From: Thermococcus sibiricus MM 739
GTDB lineage: Archaea > Methanobacteriota_B > Thermococci > Thermococcales > Thermococcaceae
DNA: 64,000 nt
Assembly (NCBI RefSeq): GCF_000022545.1
Contig: NC_012883.1
Span: 1,356,276-1,420,275 of the forward strand
Direction: 5' to 3'
The notes below the pieces were generated by a model. That model was not told where the DNA came from, did no database searches, and worked only from the letters and a program-made list of their open reading frames with translations. Shown here piece after piece: positions 54,752 through 63,025 of this stretch. Numbering within the stretch: the stretch's first letter is position 1; every line of letters starts with the position of its first letter. The position numbers were made by a program, and so were the translations under genes.

Positions 54752-55480
54752 ATGAAACCCATGATTGGGATAACAGGAGCTTGGAGTGTGGAAACTTGGG
54801 GACATTCAGAAGAACATGGAGGATATTTTTATGTGGGAAGCTACTACTCCACTGCAGTGTCAAAAAGTGGGGGTTTACCATTTATAATACCCCTTCCACA
54901 TAAAAATGCAATTTTAAAAGAATTCACTGTAGAAATTGTTTCTAAACTAGATGCTATCTTATTTAGTGGGGGAGGAGATGCCAAAAAGTTCAAAAAAGAA
55001 GAATTACCAACTTTATACGAACAACAGCCGCTTAGATATTCATTTGAAAAAGAACTCCTTCTAGAGGCATGGAAAAGAGATTTACCAATATTGGGTATTT
55101 GTAGAGGCTATCAAATGCTTGTAGAAGTTTTCGATGGAAGATTGATGGATGAAACAATTGATGGTCACAAACAAAATCTTCCAGGATACGAACCTTGGCA
55201 TTCTCTACGAATAAAAGAAAACAGCAAATTTGAAAATCTTGTTGGGACACGAGAGATGAAAGTTAATAGTTTTCACATCCAGGCAGTTGAAAAAGTACCC
55301 AAAGGATTTGAAGCTGTGGGATGGAGTGATGACGGAATCATAGAAGCAATAGAAGCTATTGATAAAGAATTCGTCTTTGGTGTTCAGTTTCACCCAGAAG
55401 AAAGATATGACGTTGATCCACATGCTAAGGCAATATTTGATCATTTTGTTGAAAAGGCCATAGAATACAAGAAAAGGTGA
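54752..55480 (+). CDS. Class I glutamine amidotransferase-like hydrolase (peptidase C26, PuuD-like)
   Basis: A 242-residue hydrolase of the gamma-glutamyl hydrolase family. The nucleophile cysteine is in LGICRGYQMLVE (about 111-122), and the His/Glu pair in VQFHPEERYD (about 211-220). The N-terminus (MIGITGAW) and LFSGGGDAKKF are typical. PuuD-like enzymes cut gamma-glutamyl amide bonds, for example in gamma-glutamyl-GABA. GGAGGT precedes the ATG. It is the first gene of a five- or six-gene operon and overlaps the following ribosome site. Confidence 0.85.
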   Translation: MKPMIGITGAWSVETWGHSEEHGGYFYVGSYYSTAVSKSGGLPFIIPLPHKNAILKEFTVEIVSKLDAILFSGGGDAKKFKKEELPTLYEQQPLRYSFEKELLLEAWKRDLPILGICRGYQMLVEVFDGRLMDETIDGHKQNLPGYEPWHSLRIKENSKFENLVGTREMKVNSFHIQAVEKVPKGFEAVGWSDDGIIEAIEAIDKEFVFGVQFHPEERYDVDPHAKAIFDHFVEKAIEYKKR

Positions 55481-55485
55481 TTAAA

Positions 55486-56850
55486 TTGAAAGAAGTCAAA
55501 ATCTTATCCCCTACTGGCCACTTGGGATTCACCCCTATCGAAGAAGAAAGTTTTTGGAAAGGTGTTAATAAAAAGCCAGATTTTATATGTGCAGATTCCG
55601 GTAGTTGTGACATTGGCCCTTATCCACTAGGAGCCGATGTTGCTGCAAGTCCAGAAGAGTGGCAAAAGCATGATTTGGAACTTATGCTCTTAGCTTCACG
55701 AGAACTTGATGTACCCATGATTATTGGTTCTGCATCAGATACTGGAACAAATAGAGGAGTTAATCAGTTTGCAAGGATTATAAAGAACTTGACAAAAAAA
55801 CATGGACTTAAGCCATTCAAAATGGCCACCATCTACGCTGATGTTCAAAAAGAGACCCTGCTAAAACGCCTTGAAAAAGGAGACGTTATAGAGGGCCTTC
55901 ACGGAAGGCCTCCATTGAATAAGGAAATTTTAAACAGGACAAATCATATCGTGGCAGTTATGGGAGTAGAGCCATATATAAAAGCACTTGAAGAGGGAGC
56001 AGATGTCATAATTGCGGGCAGATCCTCAGACGTTGCAGTTTTTGCTGCCCCTGCACTTTGGAGTGGAATTCCAGAAGATATAGCATTCTACGCAGGAAAA
56101 GTTTTGGAATGTGCCTCCTTCGTCGCAGAACCCTTTGCAGGTAAAGAATCCGTGTTGGGGATATTGAGGGAAGACGAAGTAATAATCGAGCCTATGAGCA
56201 ACTATCAACGGGCCACTCCAGAATCAGTAGCAAGCCATGCAATGTATGAAAGAATTGACCCGTTTATTGAATGGCTTCCCGGCGGATATATTGACATGAG
56301 AGGTTGTGTATATGAAGCGATAGATGAGAAAAGAACCAGGGTCAGAGGTTCAAAGTTCTATCGGACTCCAGAATACAAAATAAAACTTGAAGGATCTGGG
56401 AAGGTCGGCGAACGTTGTTTCATGATAGTTGGAATAAGAGATCCCTACCTAATAGCAAATCTGGATAAAGTAATAGAATGGTCTCGGAAAAAAGTGAAGG
56501 AGAAGTTTGGTGAAAGCGGATATGGCCTTTACTACCACGTTTACGGAATAAATGGGGTTATGGGCGAACTAGAACCTATACAAAACCCAAGGCCCCACGA
56601 AGTTGGAATTATTGTGGAGGGCGTAGCTCCAAATTTAGAGATGGCTAAGGAACTTACATATCTAGCAGGAAGGAACTTTCTATATGCCAGATTGATTGGG
56701 GTAAAGGGAACAGCTGGCGCAGCTGCTTTCATTTCTGATGAGGTTCTTGTGGCTCATCCTGCATATGAATGGACAATAAACCATTTAGTAAAAGTAAATG
56801 ACCCACTTGAACTTTTTGATATTCGGTTTGAGACTGTAGGAGGGGTTTAA
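55486..56850 (+). CDS. AtuA-family protein (DUF1446)
   Basis: A 454-residue protein of the DUF1446/AtuA family, named after acyclic-terpene utilisation in Pseudomonas but found in many other catabolic clusters. Conserved pieces: DFICADSGSCDIGPYPLG (about 29-46), IIGSASDTGTNRGV (about 82-95), VAVMGVEPYIKALEEGADVIIAGRSSDVAVFAAPAL (in parts, about 152-187) and LARLIGVKG-like YARLIGVKGTAGAAAF near the end. The biochemical reaction is unknown. The start is TTG at 55486, four bases after AGGTGATT. The DUF4387 partner gene follows one base after its stop. Confidence 0.85.
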   Translation: MKEVKILSPTGHLGFTPIEEESFWKGVNKKPDFICADSGSCDIGPYPLGADVAASPEEWQKHDLELMLLASRELDVPMIIGSASDTGTNRGVNQFARIIKNLTKKHGLKPFKMATIYADVQKETLLKRLEKGDVIEGLHGRPPLNKEILNRTNHIVAVMGVEPYIKALEEGADVIIAGRSSDVAVFAAPALWSGIPEDIAFYAGKVLECASFVAEPFAGKESVLGILREDEVIIEPMSNYQRATPESVASHAMYERIDPFIEWLPGGYIDMRGCVYEAIDEKRTRVRGSKFYRTPEYKIKLEGSGKVGERCFMIVGIRDPYLIANLDKVIEWSRKKVKEKFGESGYGLYYHVYGINGVMGELEPIQNPRPHEVGIIVEGVAPNLEMAKELTYLAGRNFLYARLIGVKGTAGAAAFISDEVLVAHPAYEWTINHLVKVNDPLELFDIRFETVGGV

Positions 56851-56851
56851 C

Positions 56852-57214
56852 ATGAAAAACGTTCCGCTTGTAGAACTAGCAAAAACAATAAGAAGCAAAA
56901 ATGCTGGTGTTGACCATATAACCTTTGACATTATCTTCAAAGATAGAGCCGTTTATGAGTACATTAAACAGAACCACCTTATAACCAAAGAACTGATAGC
57001 CCAGATTTACCATATGCCTCCAGAGAGAATAGTTCTTTTTGTTTATTTTGACCCTGCTAAAGCAATTAAATTTACAATACGCCGTTTTAAACCAAGTGGA
57101 AGTCCCGGTGAGACCGACGTTATGGGGGCCCAACAATACCCACCATTGTTCGAGATCTCTCTCATATTACCTGAGAGCTTGCTAAAAGAGAAAGGGGGTG
57201 GTAACCAAGGTTGA
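56852..57214 (+). CDS. DUF4387 family protein, AtuA partner
   Basis: A 120-residue protein of the DUF4387 family, commonly encoded next to, or fused to, DUF1446/AtuA proteins. Typical segments are LAKTIRSKNAGVDHITFDIIF (in parts), the central IAQIYHMPPERIVLF and KPSGSPGETDVMGAQQYPPLFEI near the end. It likely forms a complex with the AtuA protein. No catalytic residues are known. A gap of 73 bases with GGAGGATG separates it from the transporter gene. Confidence 0.85.
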   Translation: MKNVPLVELAKTIRSKNAGVDHITFDIIFKDRAVYEYIKQNHLITKELIAQIYHMPPERIVLFVYFDPAKAIKFTIRRFKPSGSPGETDVMGAQQYPPLFEISLILPESLLKEKGGGNQG

Positions 57215-57287
57215 GAAACTTCTTCTACAAGATGCTAAAATCATGTTGCGGGGTAGAATCTGATATTTAAAAAAGGAGGATGTGAAA

Positions 57288-58679
57288 ATGGCGGTTCCAG
57301 ACTGGTTGAAAAATCCACATGGGTATTTTATTATATTCGTCCTAATATTAATTGCCACTCTGGCCACATGGACACTTCCAGCAGGGGAGTATGATCGATT
57401 CAAGGACCCCAATAGTGGAAAAACAATTGTAGATCCGGAGTCATTTCACTATGTAGACCCCAATCCGGTAGATCCATTTGAAATGCTTCAAGCCATTCCA
57501 ACAGGATTTAAACAAGCTGCTGGTATTATAGCCTTTGTTTTCATAATAGCTGGAGCTATTCAAATAATTCGTTCTACTGGTGCACTAGATGCAGGAATTA
57601 TTGCAATGGTAAATAAACTGAAAGGACGGGATACACCTTTACTCTTAGCAATAATGTTCGTATTCGCTCTATTAGGTTCAGTGTTTGGATTTGCCGAGGA
57701 AACTATACCTCTAATTCCATTGGGAGTTGCCATGGCACTAGCACTTGGTTACGATAGAGTTGTAGGTTTCCATATCGTTAGAACAGCGGCATGGGTAGGA
57801 TTCGCAGGAGCGATGCTAAATCCATTTACAATTGGTGTTGCACAAAGCATAGCAGAACTTCCTCTCTACTCTGGATTGTGGTACAGGATAATCTGTTTCC
57901 TGGTGTTCTTTGCAATAGGTGCAGTGTTTATTCTAAAATATGCCAGAGATGTAAGAAAAGATCCTAAGAAGAGCATACTCTATGGTTATGAAGGAGAAGA
58001 TAGAGCAGAATTTAGTTTAAACTATGAGCAACAAGAGTTAACCCCTACAAGAAAATTAATACTTTTGGTTCTGTTTGGAGGCATATTGCTCCAGATATAT
58101 GGAGTTATAGAATACGGATGGTATACCACTGAGATCTCTGCTCTGTTTTTAGGACTTGGAATAATAGCAGGATTAATCGCAAAGATGAACCCAAGTAAGC
58201 TCTTTGGAGAATTCGTAAGCGGAGCAAAGGGGGTTACATATGGAGCACTAATCATTGGATTTGCCAGAGCAATTGTGGTTATACTAAGTGAAGGAAGAGT
58301 ATTAGACACAATAATCCATGGGCTTGCTACGCCCTTAGGAAGTTTGGGACCAGCCACTGCTGGTGTAGCAATGTTCCTAATCCACTCCATCATAAACTTC
58401 TTCATCGGTTCTGGAAGCGGACAAGCGGCAGCAACAATGCCCATTATGACTCCCCTAGCTGATCTCATTGGAGTTACTAGACAAACAGCAGTCTTAGCGT
58501 TCCAGTTCGGTGATGGTATCACCAATATGTTCTATCCAGCAATGATATACTACCTAGTATTCGCGGACATACCATACGACAGGTGGGTAAGACATATCTG
58601 GAAGCTAGTAGTGTACCTAACAATTGCAGGTGCTATCTTGGTTGCGATTGCTGGCTTTATAAACTACGGGCCGTATTAG
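57288..58679 (+). CDS. YfcC/C4-dicarboxylate-type transporter (basic amino-acid or dicarboxylate)
   Basis: A 463-residue membrane protein of the YfcC/DcuC (NhaC-like) group with about twelve transmembrane helices. Near the N-terminus is a long outer loop (AGEYDRFKDPNSGKT). Family motifs are SVFGFAEETIPLIPLGVAMALALGYD (in parts) and, in the second half, FFIGSGSGQAAATMPIMTPLADLIGVTRQT (in parts). YfcC proteins are often annotated as basic amino-acid antiporters; a role in import of the racemase substrate is inferred from context. The ATG at 57288 follows GGAGGATG. Confidence 0.82.
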   Translation: MAVPDWLKNPHGYFIIFVLILIATLATWTLPAGEYDRFKDPNSGKTIVDPESFHYVDPNPVDPFEMLQAIPTGFKQAAGIIAFVFIIAGAIQIIRSTGALDAGIIAMVNKLKGRDTPLLLAIMFVFALLGSVFGFAEETIPLIPLGVAMALALGYDRVVGFHIVRTAAWVGFAGAMLNPFTIGVAQSIAELPLYSGLWYRIICFLVFFAIGAVFILKYARDVRKDPKKSILYGYEGEDRAEFSLNYEQQELTPTRKLILLVLFGGILLQIYGVIEYGWYTTEISALFLGLGIIAGLIAKMNPSKLFGEFVSGAKGVTYGALIIGFARAIVVILSEGRVLDTIIHGLATPLGSLGPATAGVAMFLIHSIINFFIGSGSGQAAATMPIMTPLADLIGVTRQTAVLAFQFGDGITNMFYPAMIYYLVFADIPYDRWVRHIWKLVVYLTIAGAILVAIAGFINYGPY

Positions 58680-58709
58680 GCCCGTCAAATCTCTTTTTGG
58701 AGGGATTAT

Positions 58710-59774
58710 ATGTTCCCTGCACTTGAGATAAACTTGTCTGCTATTGAAGATAATGTTAGAAGAGTTGTAGAGTTTTGTACATCTTATGGCATTAACGTTG
58801 TAGGGATCACTAAAGGCGCATGTGGTGAACCAAAAGTAGCGAAAGCAATATTAAGGGGAGGAGTCCAAATACTGGGTGATTCAAGAATCCAGAACATCAT
58901 AAAAATGAAAGAGAGCAACGTTAAAGCAGAATTCATGCTGATTCGATCCCCTATGATTAGCGAAGTGGAAAGTGTTGTAAAGTATGCAGAATACAGCCTC
59001 AACAGTGAATTGAAAGTCTTGGAACAGTTATCCAAAGCTTCTTTAGAGTATGGAAGACGACACAAAGCGATAATAATGGTTGATGTTGGTGATAGAAGAG
59101 AGGGAATAATGCCCAACGAGTTTGTTCCGTTTCTTAAGGAAGCCAAAAAGCTGAAAGGTGTTGAAATAGTTGGAGTTGGGACAAACCTTGGTTGCTTTGG
59201 TGGAGTTCTGCCAACTCCAAGGAATCATGAAATGCTTAAAAAACTGACCGAGAAGGTAAAATATATCTTGGGTATTGAGAATCCCATAATTTCTTCAGGG
59301 GGCACGGTAGTTTTGAATCTTTTAGAGAGAGAGCAGTCATCATATGGAATTAACCAACTCAGGATTGGCGAAGGGATACTCTTGGGGACTGATTCCACAG
59401 GTAATAGGACTATCCCCTGGCTTAGGCAGGACACATTTACCCTGAAAGCTGAAATAGTTGAAGTTAAGTGGAAACCTTCTTTGCCAGAAGGGCCAGTGGG
59501 TAAAGATGCCTTTGGCAATACTCCTATCTTCGAAGATCTAGGGATTAGAAAGAGAGCAATACTGGCCTTAGGGAAGCAAGATACCGAGATAAGTGGATTA
59601 TTCCCGCTTTATAGTGGTGTTAAGGTTCTGGGGGGTAGCAGCGACCATACAATAATTGATATAACGGAGTCTAAAGTACCTCTTGATGTGGGAGATATAG
59701 TAAAATTCAAATTAAGCTATTCAGCAATGCTTAGAGGAATGACATCACCATATGTACACAAGGCATATATTTAA
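58710..59774 (+). CDS. PLP-dependent amino-acid racemase (ornithine racemase/alanine racemase N-domain type)
   Basis: A 354-residue fold-type III PLP enzyme. The lysine that binds PLP lies in VVGITKGACGEPKVAKAIL (about 30-48), VMVDVGDRREGI (about 122-133) follows, and the phosphate site is in SSGGTVVLNLL. It lacks the C-terminal catalytic-tyrosine domain of classical Alr but has a distinct C-terminal barrel ending in MLRGMTSPYVHKAY. This arrangement fits ornithine racemase (Orr) and YhfX-like proteins. Ornithine, lysine or another amino acid could be the substrate. GGAGG precedes the ATG. Confidence 0.83.
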   Translation: MFPALEINLSAIEDNVRRVVEFCTSYGINVVGITKGACGEPKVAKAILRGGVQILGDSRIQNIIKMKESNVKAEFMLIRSPMISEVESVVKYAEYSLNSELKVLEQLSKASLEYGRRHKAIIMVDVGDRREGIMPNEFVPFLKEAKKLKGVEIVGVGTNLGCFGGVLPTPRNHEMLKKLTEKVKYILGIENPIISSGGTVVLNLLEREQSSYGINQLRIGEGILLGTDSTGNRTIPWLRQDTFTLKAEIVEVKWKPSLPEGPVGKDAFGNTPIFEDLGIRKRAILALGKQDTEISGLFPLYSGVKVLGGSSDHTIIDITESKVPLDVGDIVKFKLSYSAMLRGMTSPYVHKAYI

Positions 59775-59808
59775 AGTAAGAGTTACCAAAATATCATGGG
59801 TGAGTAAG

Positions 59809-60804
59809 TTGAGTGACAACGAGTTTCCAATGACAGTCTTAGAGATTCTCAGAATTCTTTATTTTTCTGAAGGACCAAAAACTTCGATAGAACTGGCAAA
59901 ATTTTTAAAAAATAGAGGTATAGATGTAGATCCAAGAACAGTACGATATCATCTCTTCCACCTAGAAGAGAGAGGATTTATTAAAAGATTGGGTAGAAAA
60001 GGTGCAAAACTCACAGAACGTGGAGTAAATGAAATTCGAAGATTGTTAATTTATGAGAGAATAGGAATACCCTCCATTGAAATTGAGAAGTTAATCACAG
60101 ATAGCGATTATGATATAAACAAAAATAAAGGGAAGATTATGGTAAATGCTATAATGGTGCCAAAAGACAAATATGATGCGGTAGTTCCCCTATTATTGGA
60201 TATCTCAAAAACAAATGTTATAACCTCTCCTCTGCTGGCAATTCTCGATGAGAAAGATAGTATTTGGCATTTTGAAGTTAAAGAAGGGTATGTAGGAATA
60301 TTAGGAATCTCTTCCAGAACATACGACATAATCTTTCAAAAGAGTGGAATTTGCCTCCAATCCACAGCCACGGGATTGTATCATTTAGAAAACAATATCC
60401 CTAAAGGGTTTGTAGAGATAATATCTCATTTGGGAACCACAATAAGTCCAGGAGAACTTTTAATTAGGGGAGGATATACTTCAGTCCACAAAGTAGCAAG
60501 CACTGGAAGTGGATACGTAACGGCAGCAATAAAGACCTTCTCTTCATTTCGCTATGATGATACCCTAAGGATCTTGGAAAAACTGAAAAAGAATAACATA
60601 AGCGGAGTAGCTGAGCACAGTTCCATAATACCCGAAAACAAAAGGGTGAATGTTATGGACAAAAATAAAGGATATCTCGTGGTTTATGGTGGTGCAAATT
60701 ATTTTGCCCCTATTGTGGAAACTGGAATTTCAAAGAAGCTTGAGATTGCCAGAGACCTTTATGAGATTCAAAAAATGAAAGAGCCAGAAAAAGTTTTGAA
60801 GTAA
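59809..60804 (+). CDS. NrpR-like transcriptional regulator (HTH plus DUF128 domain)
   Basis: A 331-residue regulator. The N-terminal winged helix (VLEILRILYFSEGPKTSIELAKFLKNRGIDVDPRTVRYHLFHLEERGF, in parts, about 10-60) is followed by one DUF128/NrpR ligand domain (about 100-325) with GICLQSTATGLYHL and AEHSSIIPENKR. In methanogens NrpR senses 2-oxoglutarate and represses nitrogen genes at GGAAn6TTCC. The start is TTG at 59809, four bases after GGTGAG; an upstream ATG at 59752 overlaps the racemase end and lacks a good ribosome site. Its place after the racemase suggests that it controls this operon. Confidence 0.82.
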   Translation: MSDNEFPMTVLEILRILYFSEGPKTSIELAKFLKNRGIDVDPRTVRYHLFHLEERGFIKRLGRKGAKLTERGVNEIRRLLIYERIGIPSIEIEKLITDSDYDINKNKGKIMVNAIMVPKDKYDAVVPLLLDISKTNVITSPLLAILDEKDSIWHFEVKEGYVGILGISSRTYDIIFQKSGICLQSTATGLYHLENNIPKGFVEIISHLGTTISPGELLIRGGYTSVHKVASTGSGYVTAAIKTFSSFRYDDTLRILEKLKKNNISGVAEHSSIIPENKRVNVMDKNKGYLVVYGGANYFAPIVETGISKKLEIARDLYEIQKMKEPEKVLK

Positions 60805-60883
60805 CATTCTCTAATCCCAACACACTCCCACAAAATCTTTATATACTCACCACCAAAAAGCTTTCAAGTCAAGAATCCAAAAC

Positions 60884-60892
60884 TTTTATAAG
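60884..60892 (+). promoter_or_regulatory. TATA box of rpl10e, with a second TATA upstream
   Basis: TTTTATAAG lies about 50-60 bases before the L10e ATG. Another strong element (TTTATATAC) lies at 60838-60846, 46 bases further upstream, so the gene may have two promoters. Confidence 0.55.
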
Positions 60893-60942
60893 CTGAGAAA
60901 AGTGCTTACCTTTAGATTACGCTCATTTGGGAGGTGAGATGC

Positions 60943-61485
60943 ATGGCTTTGAGACCAGCTAAAATTGATAGATACGTTGACAAGCCCGCTTACACTAGAA
61001 GGGAATACATTAGAGGTGCTCCTGGGCCGAGGATTACCATATTCGATATGGGAAACCCCGCAGGAGATTTTGAGTTTGAGGTTAGCCTTCACACAGCTGA
61101 ACCAGTCCAAATTAGACAGAACGCCCTTGAAGCTGCAAGAACACAGCTCAACAGATACCTTAGCAAGAACGTTGGTAGAAGTAACTTCCACTATAAGATT
61201 AGAGTTTACCCATTCCAGGTGCTTAGAGAAAACCCAATGGCTACCGGAAGGAAGGCCGACCGTTATGGAAATGGTATGAGAAGGCCATTTGGAAAGCCAA
61301 TTGGACTTGCAGCAAGACTTAAGAAAGACCAAAAAATCCTCACAGTCAGAGTTAACAAACAGCACCTCAAATTTGCCCTTGCTGCAATGAAAAGAGCAAG
61401 CATGAAGTTCCCATGCAAATGCTACTACAGAATCTATGACAAAGAAGGAAATGATATTACAACTAAAGTACTATCAACACTCTGA
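60943..61485 (+). CDS. rpl10e: Ribosomal protein L10e (uL16)
   Basis: A 180-residue large-subunit protein at the tRNA corridor of the 50S. It begins [22 protein letters not shown] and carries the conserved [14 protein letters not shown] and [22 protein letters not shown] (in parts) loops. The ATG at 60943 follows GAGGTGA; a GTG just upstream overlaps that site. A T-rich tract follows the stop. Confidence 0.95.
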   Translation: MALRPAKIDRYVDKPAYTRREYIRGAPGPRITIFDMGNPAGDFEFEVSLHTAEPVQIRQNALEAARTQLNRYLSKNVGRSNFHYKIRVYPFQVLRENPMATGRKADRYGNGMRRPFGKPIGLAARLKKDQKILTVRVNKQHLKFALAAMKRASMKFPCKCYYRIYDKEGNDITTKVLSTL

Positions 61486-61647
61486 AGCCTTTAGTATTTC
61501 TTTTTCATAACTTAGCTTTGTTCTACAAGTTTTTGTAGGTCTTCTTATTACAATTAAGGTGTTCCACCGTATTCTAAAGAAGATAAGACACTTGATGACT
61601 CTCGCTTTGTTTTTTGAAGGCCTCTACATTCATAGTAGGAAGGAGTT

Positions 61648-61666
61648 TTGTTGGACAAAATATCCA
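61648..61666 (+). promoter_or_regulatory. Metal-type operator, first copy
   Basis: TTGTTGGACAAAATATCCA, exactly repeated 47 bases downstream. The core TTGGAC-AAAA-TATCCA is a dyad (TGGA facing TCCA), similar to sites of DtxR-like metal repressors in Thermococcales. It lies just upstream of the TATA element TTTATATAC (61672-61680). Confidence 0.6.
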
Positions 61667-61671
61667 ATAAA

Positions 61672-61680
61672 TTTATATAC
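61672..61680 (+). promoter_or_regulatory. TATA box of the substrate-binding lipoprotein gene
   Basis: TTTATATAC lies 44-52 bases before the ATG at 61724, bracketed by the two operator copies. The transcript start would fall within or next to the second copy. Confidence 0.65.
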
Positions 61681-61694
61681 CCCCATCACAATTA

Positions 61695-61713
61695 TTGTTG
61701 GACAAAATATCCA
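61695..61713 (+). promoter_or_regulatory. Metal-type operator, second copy
   Basis: Exact 19-base copy of 61648-61666, downstream of the TATA box and immediately before the ribosome site of the lipoprotein gene. Binding here would block initiation. Confidence 0.6.
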
Positions 61714-61723
61714 GGTGAAAATC

Positions 61724-62707
61724 ATGAAGAGGTTAGGAGCCATAGCATTCTTGCTTGTAGTTGTGATCATTGCTGGATGTGTAGGTCAATCTCCAACTAC
61801 CACACAACTCGAAGGGAATTCCACTTTAAAAGAAGAGCAAACAAACACTTACGTTGAAAAATACCCACTCACAGTGAAAGACTTTGCAGGCAGAGAAGTA
61901 AGTATAGAAGGTGAACCAATGCATGTTGTTTCCCTCGCCCCAAGCATTACTGAAACGCTTTATTTCATCGGAGCACTTGATAAAGTTGTCGGAATAACAA
62001 AATGGGACAACTATCCAAATAATGTACAGGAAGGAAGGACAGTCGTAGGAGATATGGAACCCAACATTGAAATAATTGCCTCTCTAAAACCAGATCTTAT
62101 AATTGGACTCAAATATCATCTAAAGTATATAGATCAGCTGGAGAAGATAGCCCCTGTTCTTATAGTAGAGCCTCAGAGTGTAGAAGAGATCTATGAAGCA
62201 CTTGAACTCTTGGGAAATGTTACTAACAGGCCAGAACAAGCCCAGGAAGTGATTATTGGCATGAAAAATAAAATAGAAGACATACAGAAAAAAGTAGAGG
62301 GTAAAAGAAAACCCAAAGTGTTTTACATTGTATGGGGGGACCCTCTGATGACAGCAGGCAATGGAACTTTCATTGGTGAGCTTATAACTCTTGGTGGAGG
62401 AGAGAATATATTTGCTGACACTCAAGGATGGCCCCAGGTTAGTGTTGAGGAAGTCATTGCAAGAAATCCCGAGATAATAATACTCCCTCCAAGTGCAGGT
62501 ATAACAGCAAATGAACTATGTAACAGCCCTCTAGCCAATACAGAGGCAGTCAAAAATGGAAGAGTTTACACCCTAAGCAGTGACGACATTGTCGCAAGAC
62601 AGAGTCCAAGAATAGTAGAGGGCTTAGAAGAGATCGCCATGCTTTTGTACCCAGAAGAGTTCAATTTAGATGTCCAACCTTTAGTTTGTGAGTCTATTGC
62701 AGGTTAA
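61724..62707 (+). CDS. ABC-type iron(III)-siderophore/cobalamin-binding lipoprotein
   Basis: A 327-residue secreted substrate-binding protein of the BtuF/FepB class. The signal peptide ends in a lipobox (VIIAGCVG, with the lipidated Cys at about residue 19), followed by a Thr/Ser/Glu linker. The binding domain contains VVSLAPSITETLYFIGALDKVVGITKWDNYP (in parts), the helical backbone and LITLGGGENIFAD. It normally works with a BtuC/BtuD-type permease and ATPase, not seen in this window. The start at 61724 follows CAGGTGA; longer readings upstream run through the promoter. The paired operators fit control by a metal-dependent repressor. Confidence 0.88.
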   Translation: MKRLGAIAFLLVVVIIAGCVGQSPTTTQLEGNSTLKEEQTNTYVEKYPLTVKDFAGREVSIEGEPMHVVSLAPSITETLYFIGALDKVVGITKWDNYPNNVQEGRTVVGDMEPNIEIIASLKPDLIIGLKYHLKYIDQLEKIAPVLIVEPQSVEEIYEALELLGNVTNRPEQAQEVIIGMKNKIEDIQKKVEGKRKPKVFYIVWGDPLMTAGNGTFIGELITLGGGENIFADTQGWPQVSVEEVIARNPEIIILPPSAGITANELCNSPLANTEAVKNGRVYTLSSDDIVARQSPRIVEGLEEIAMLLYPEEFNLDVQPLVCESIAG

Positions 62708-62778
62708 CACTTTCTCAACATTTTTCTTTATACAAAGGGTTTTAAAAGTAAGTTGAAGAGTACTATCTTGGTGGAAGG

Positions 62779-62946
62779 ATGGAGAGAAAAAGATTATACC
62801 GATTTTTGCTCCCTCTAGTGTTGCTTCTGGCTCTATTGTATACACTTGGCCTTGTGGGAGTAGTCCCTTTCATGGTTAGCTACTACATCACGATTTTTTT
62901 AATATTCCTTTTCATTTTCCTTCGATGGGAGGCGAGATTTAGATAA
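62779..62946 (+). CDS. Small membrane protein, 55 residues
   Basis: A short gene with GGTGGAAGG before the ATG and a TATA-like TTTTAAAAG about 40 bases upstream. The product has a basic N-terminus (MERKRLYRF), two hydrophobic segments (about 9-30 and 33-48) separated by a short turn, and a basic C-terminus (RWEARFR). No family is recognised. It lies between the lipoprotein and the glycosylase-like gene and could be an accessory of either, or a free-standing small membrane protein. Confidence 0.6.
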   Translation: MERKRLYRFLLPLVLLLALLYTLGLVGVVPFMVSYYITIFLIFLFIFLRWEARFR

Positions 62947-63025
62947 CCTTTTTGAATTTTATACTAGAACCTTTCATGTCTATGCTACCATCAGAGTTAT
63001 AAGTGCACTTAACGTTTTATTCCAT

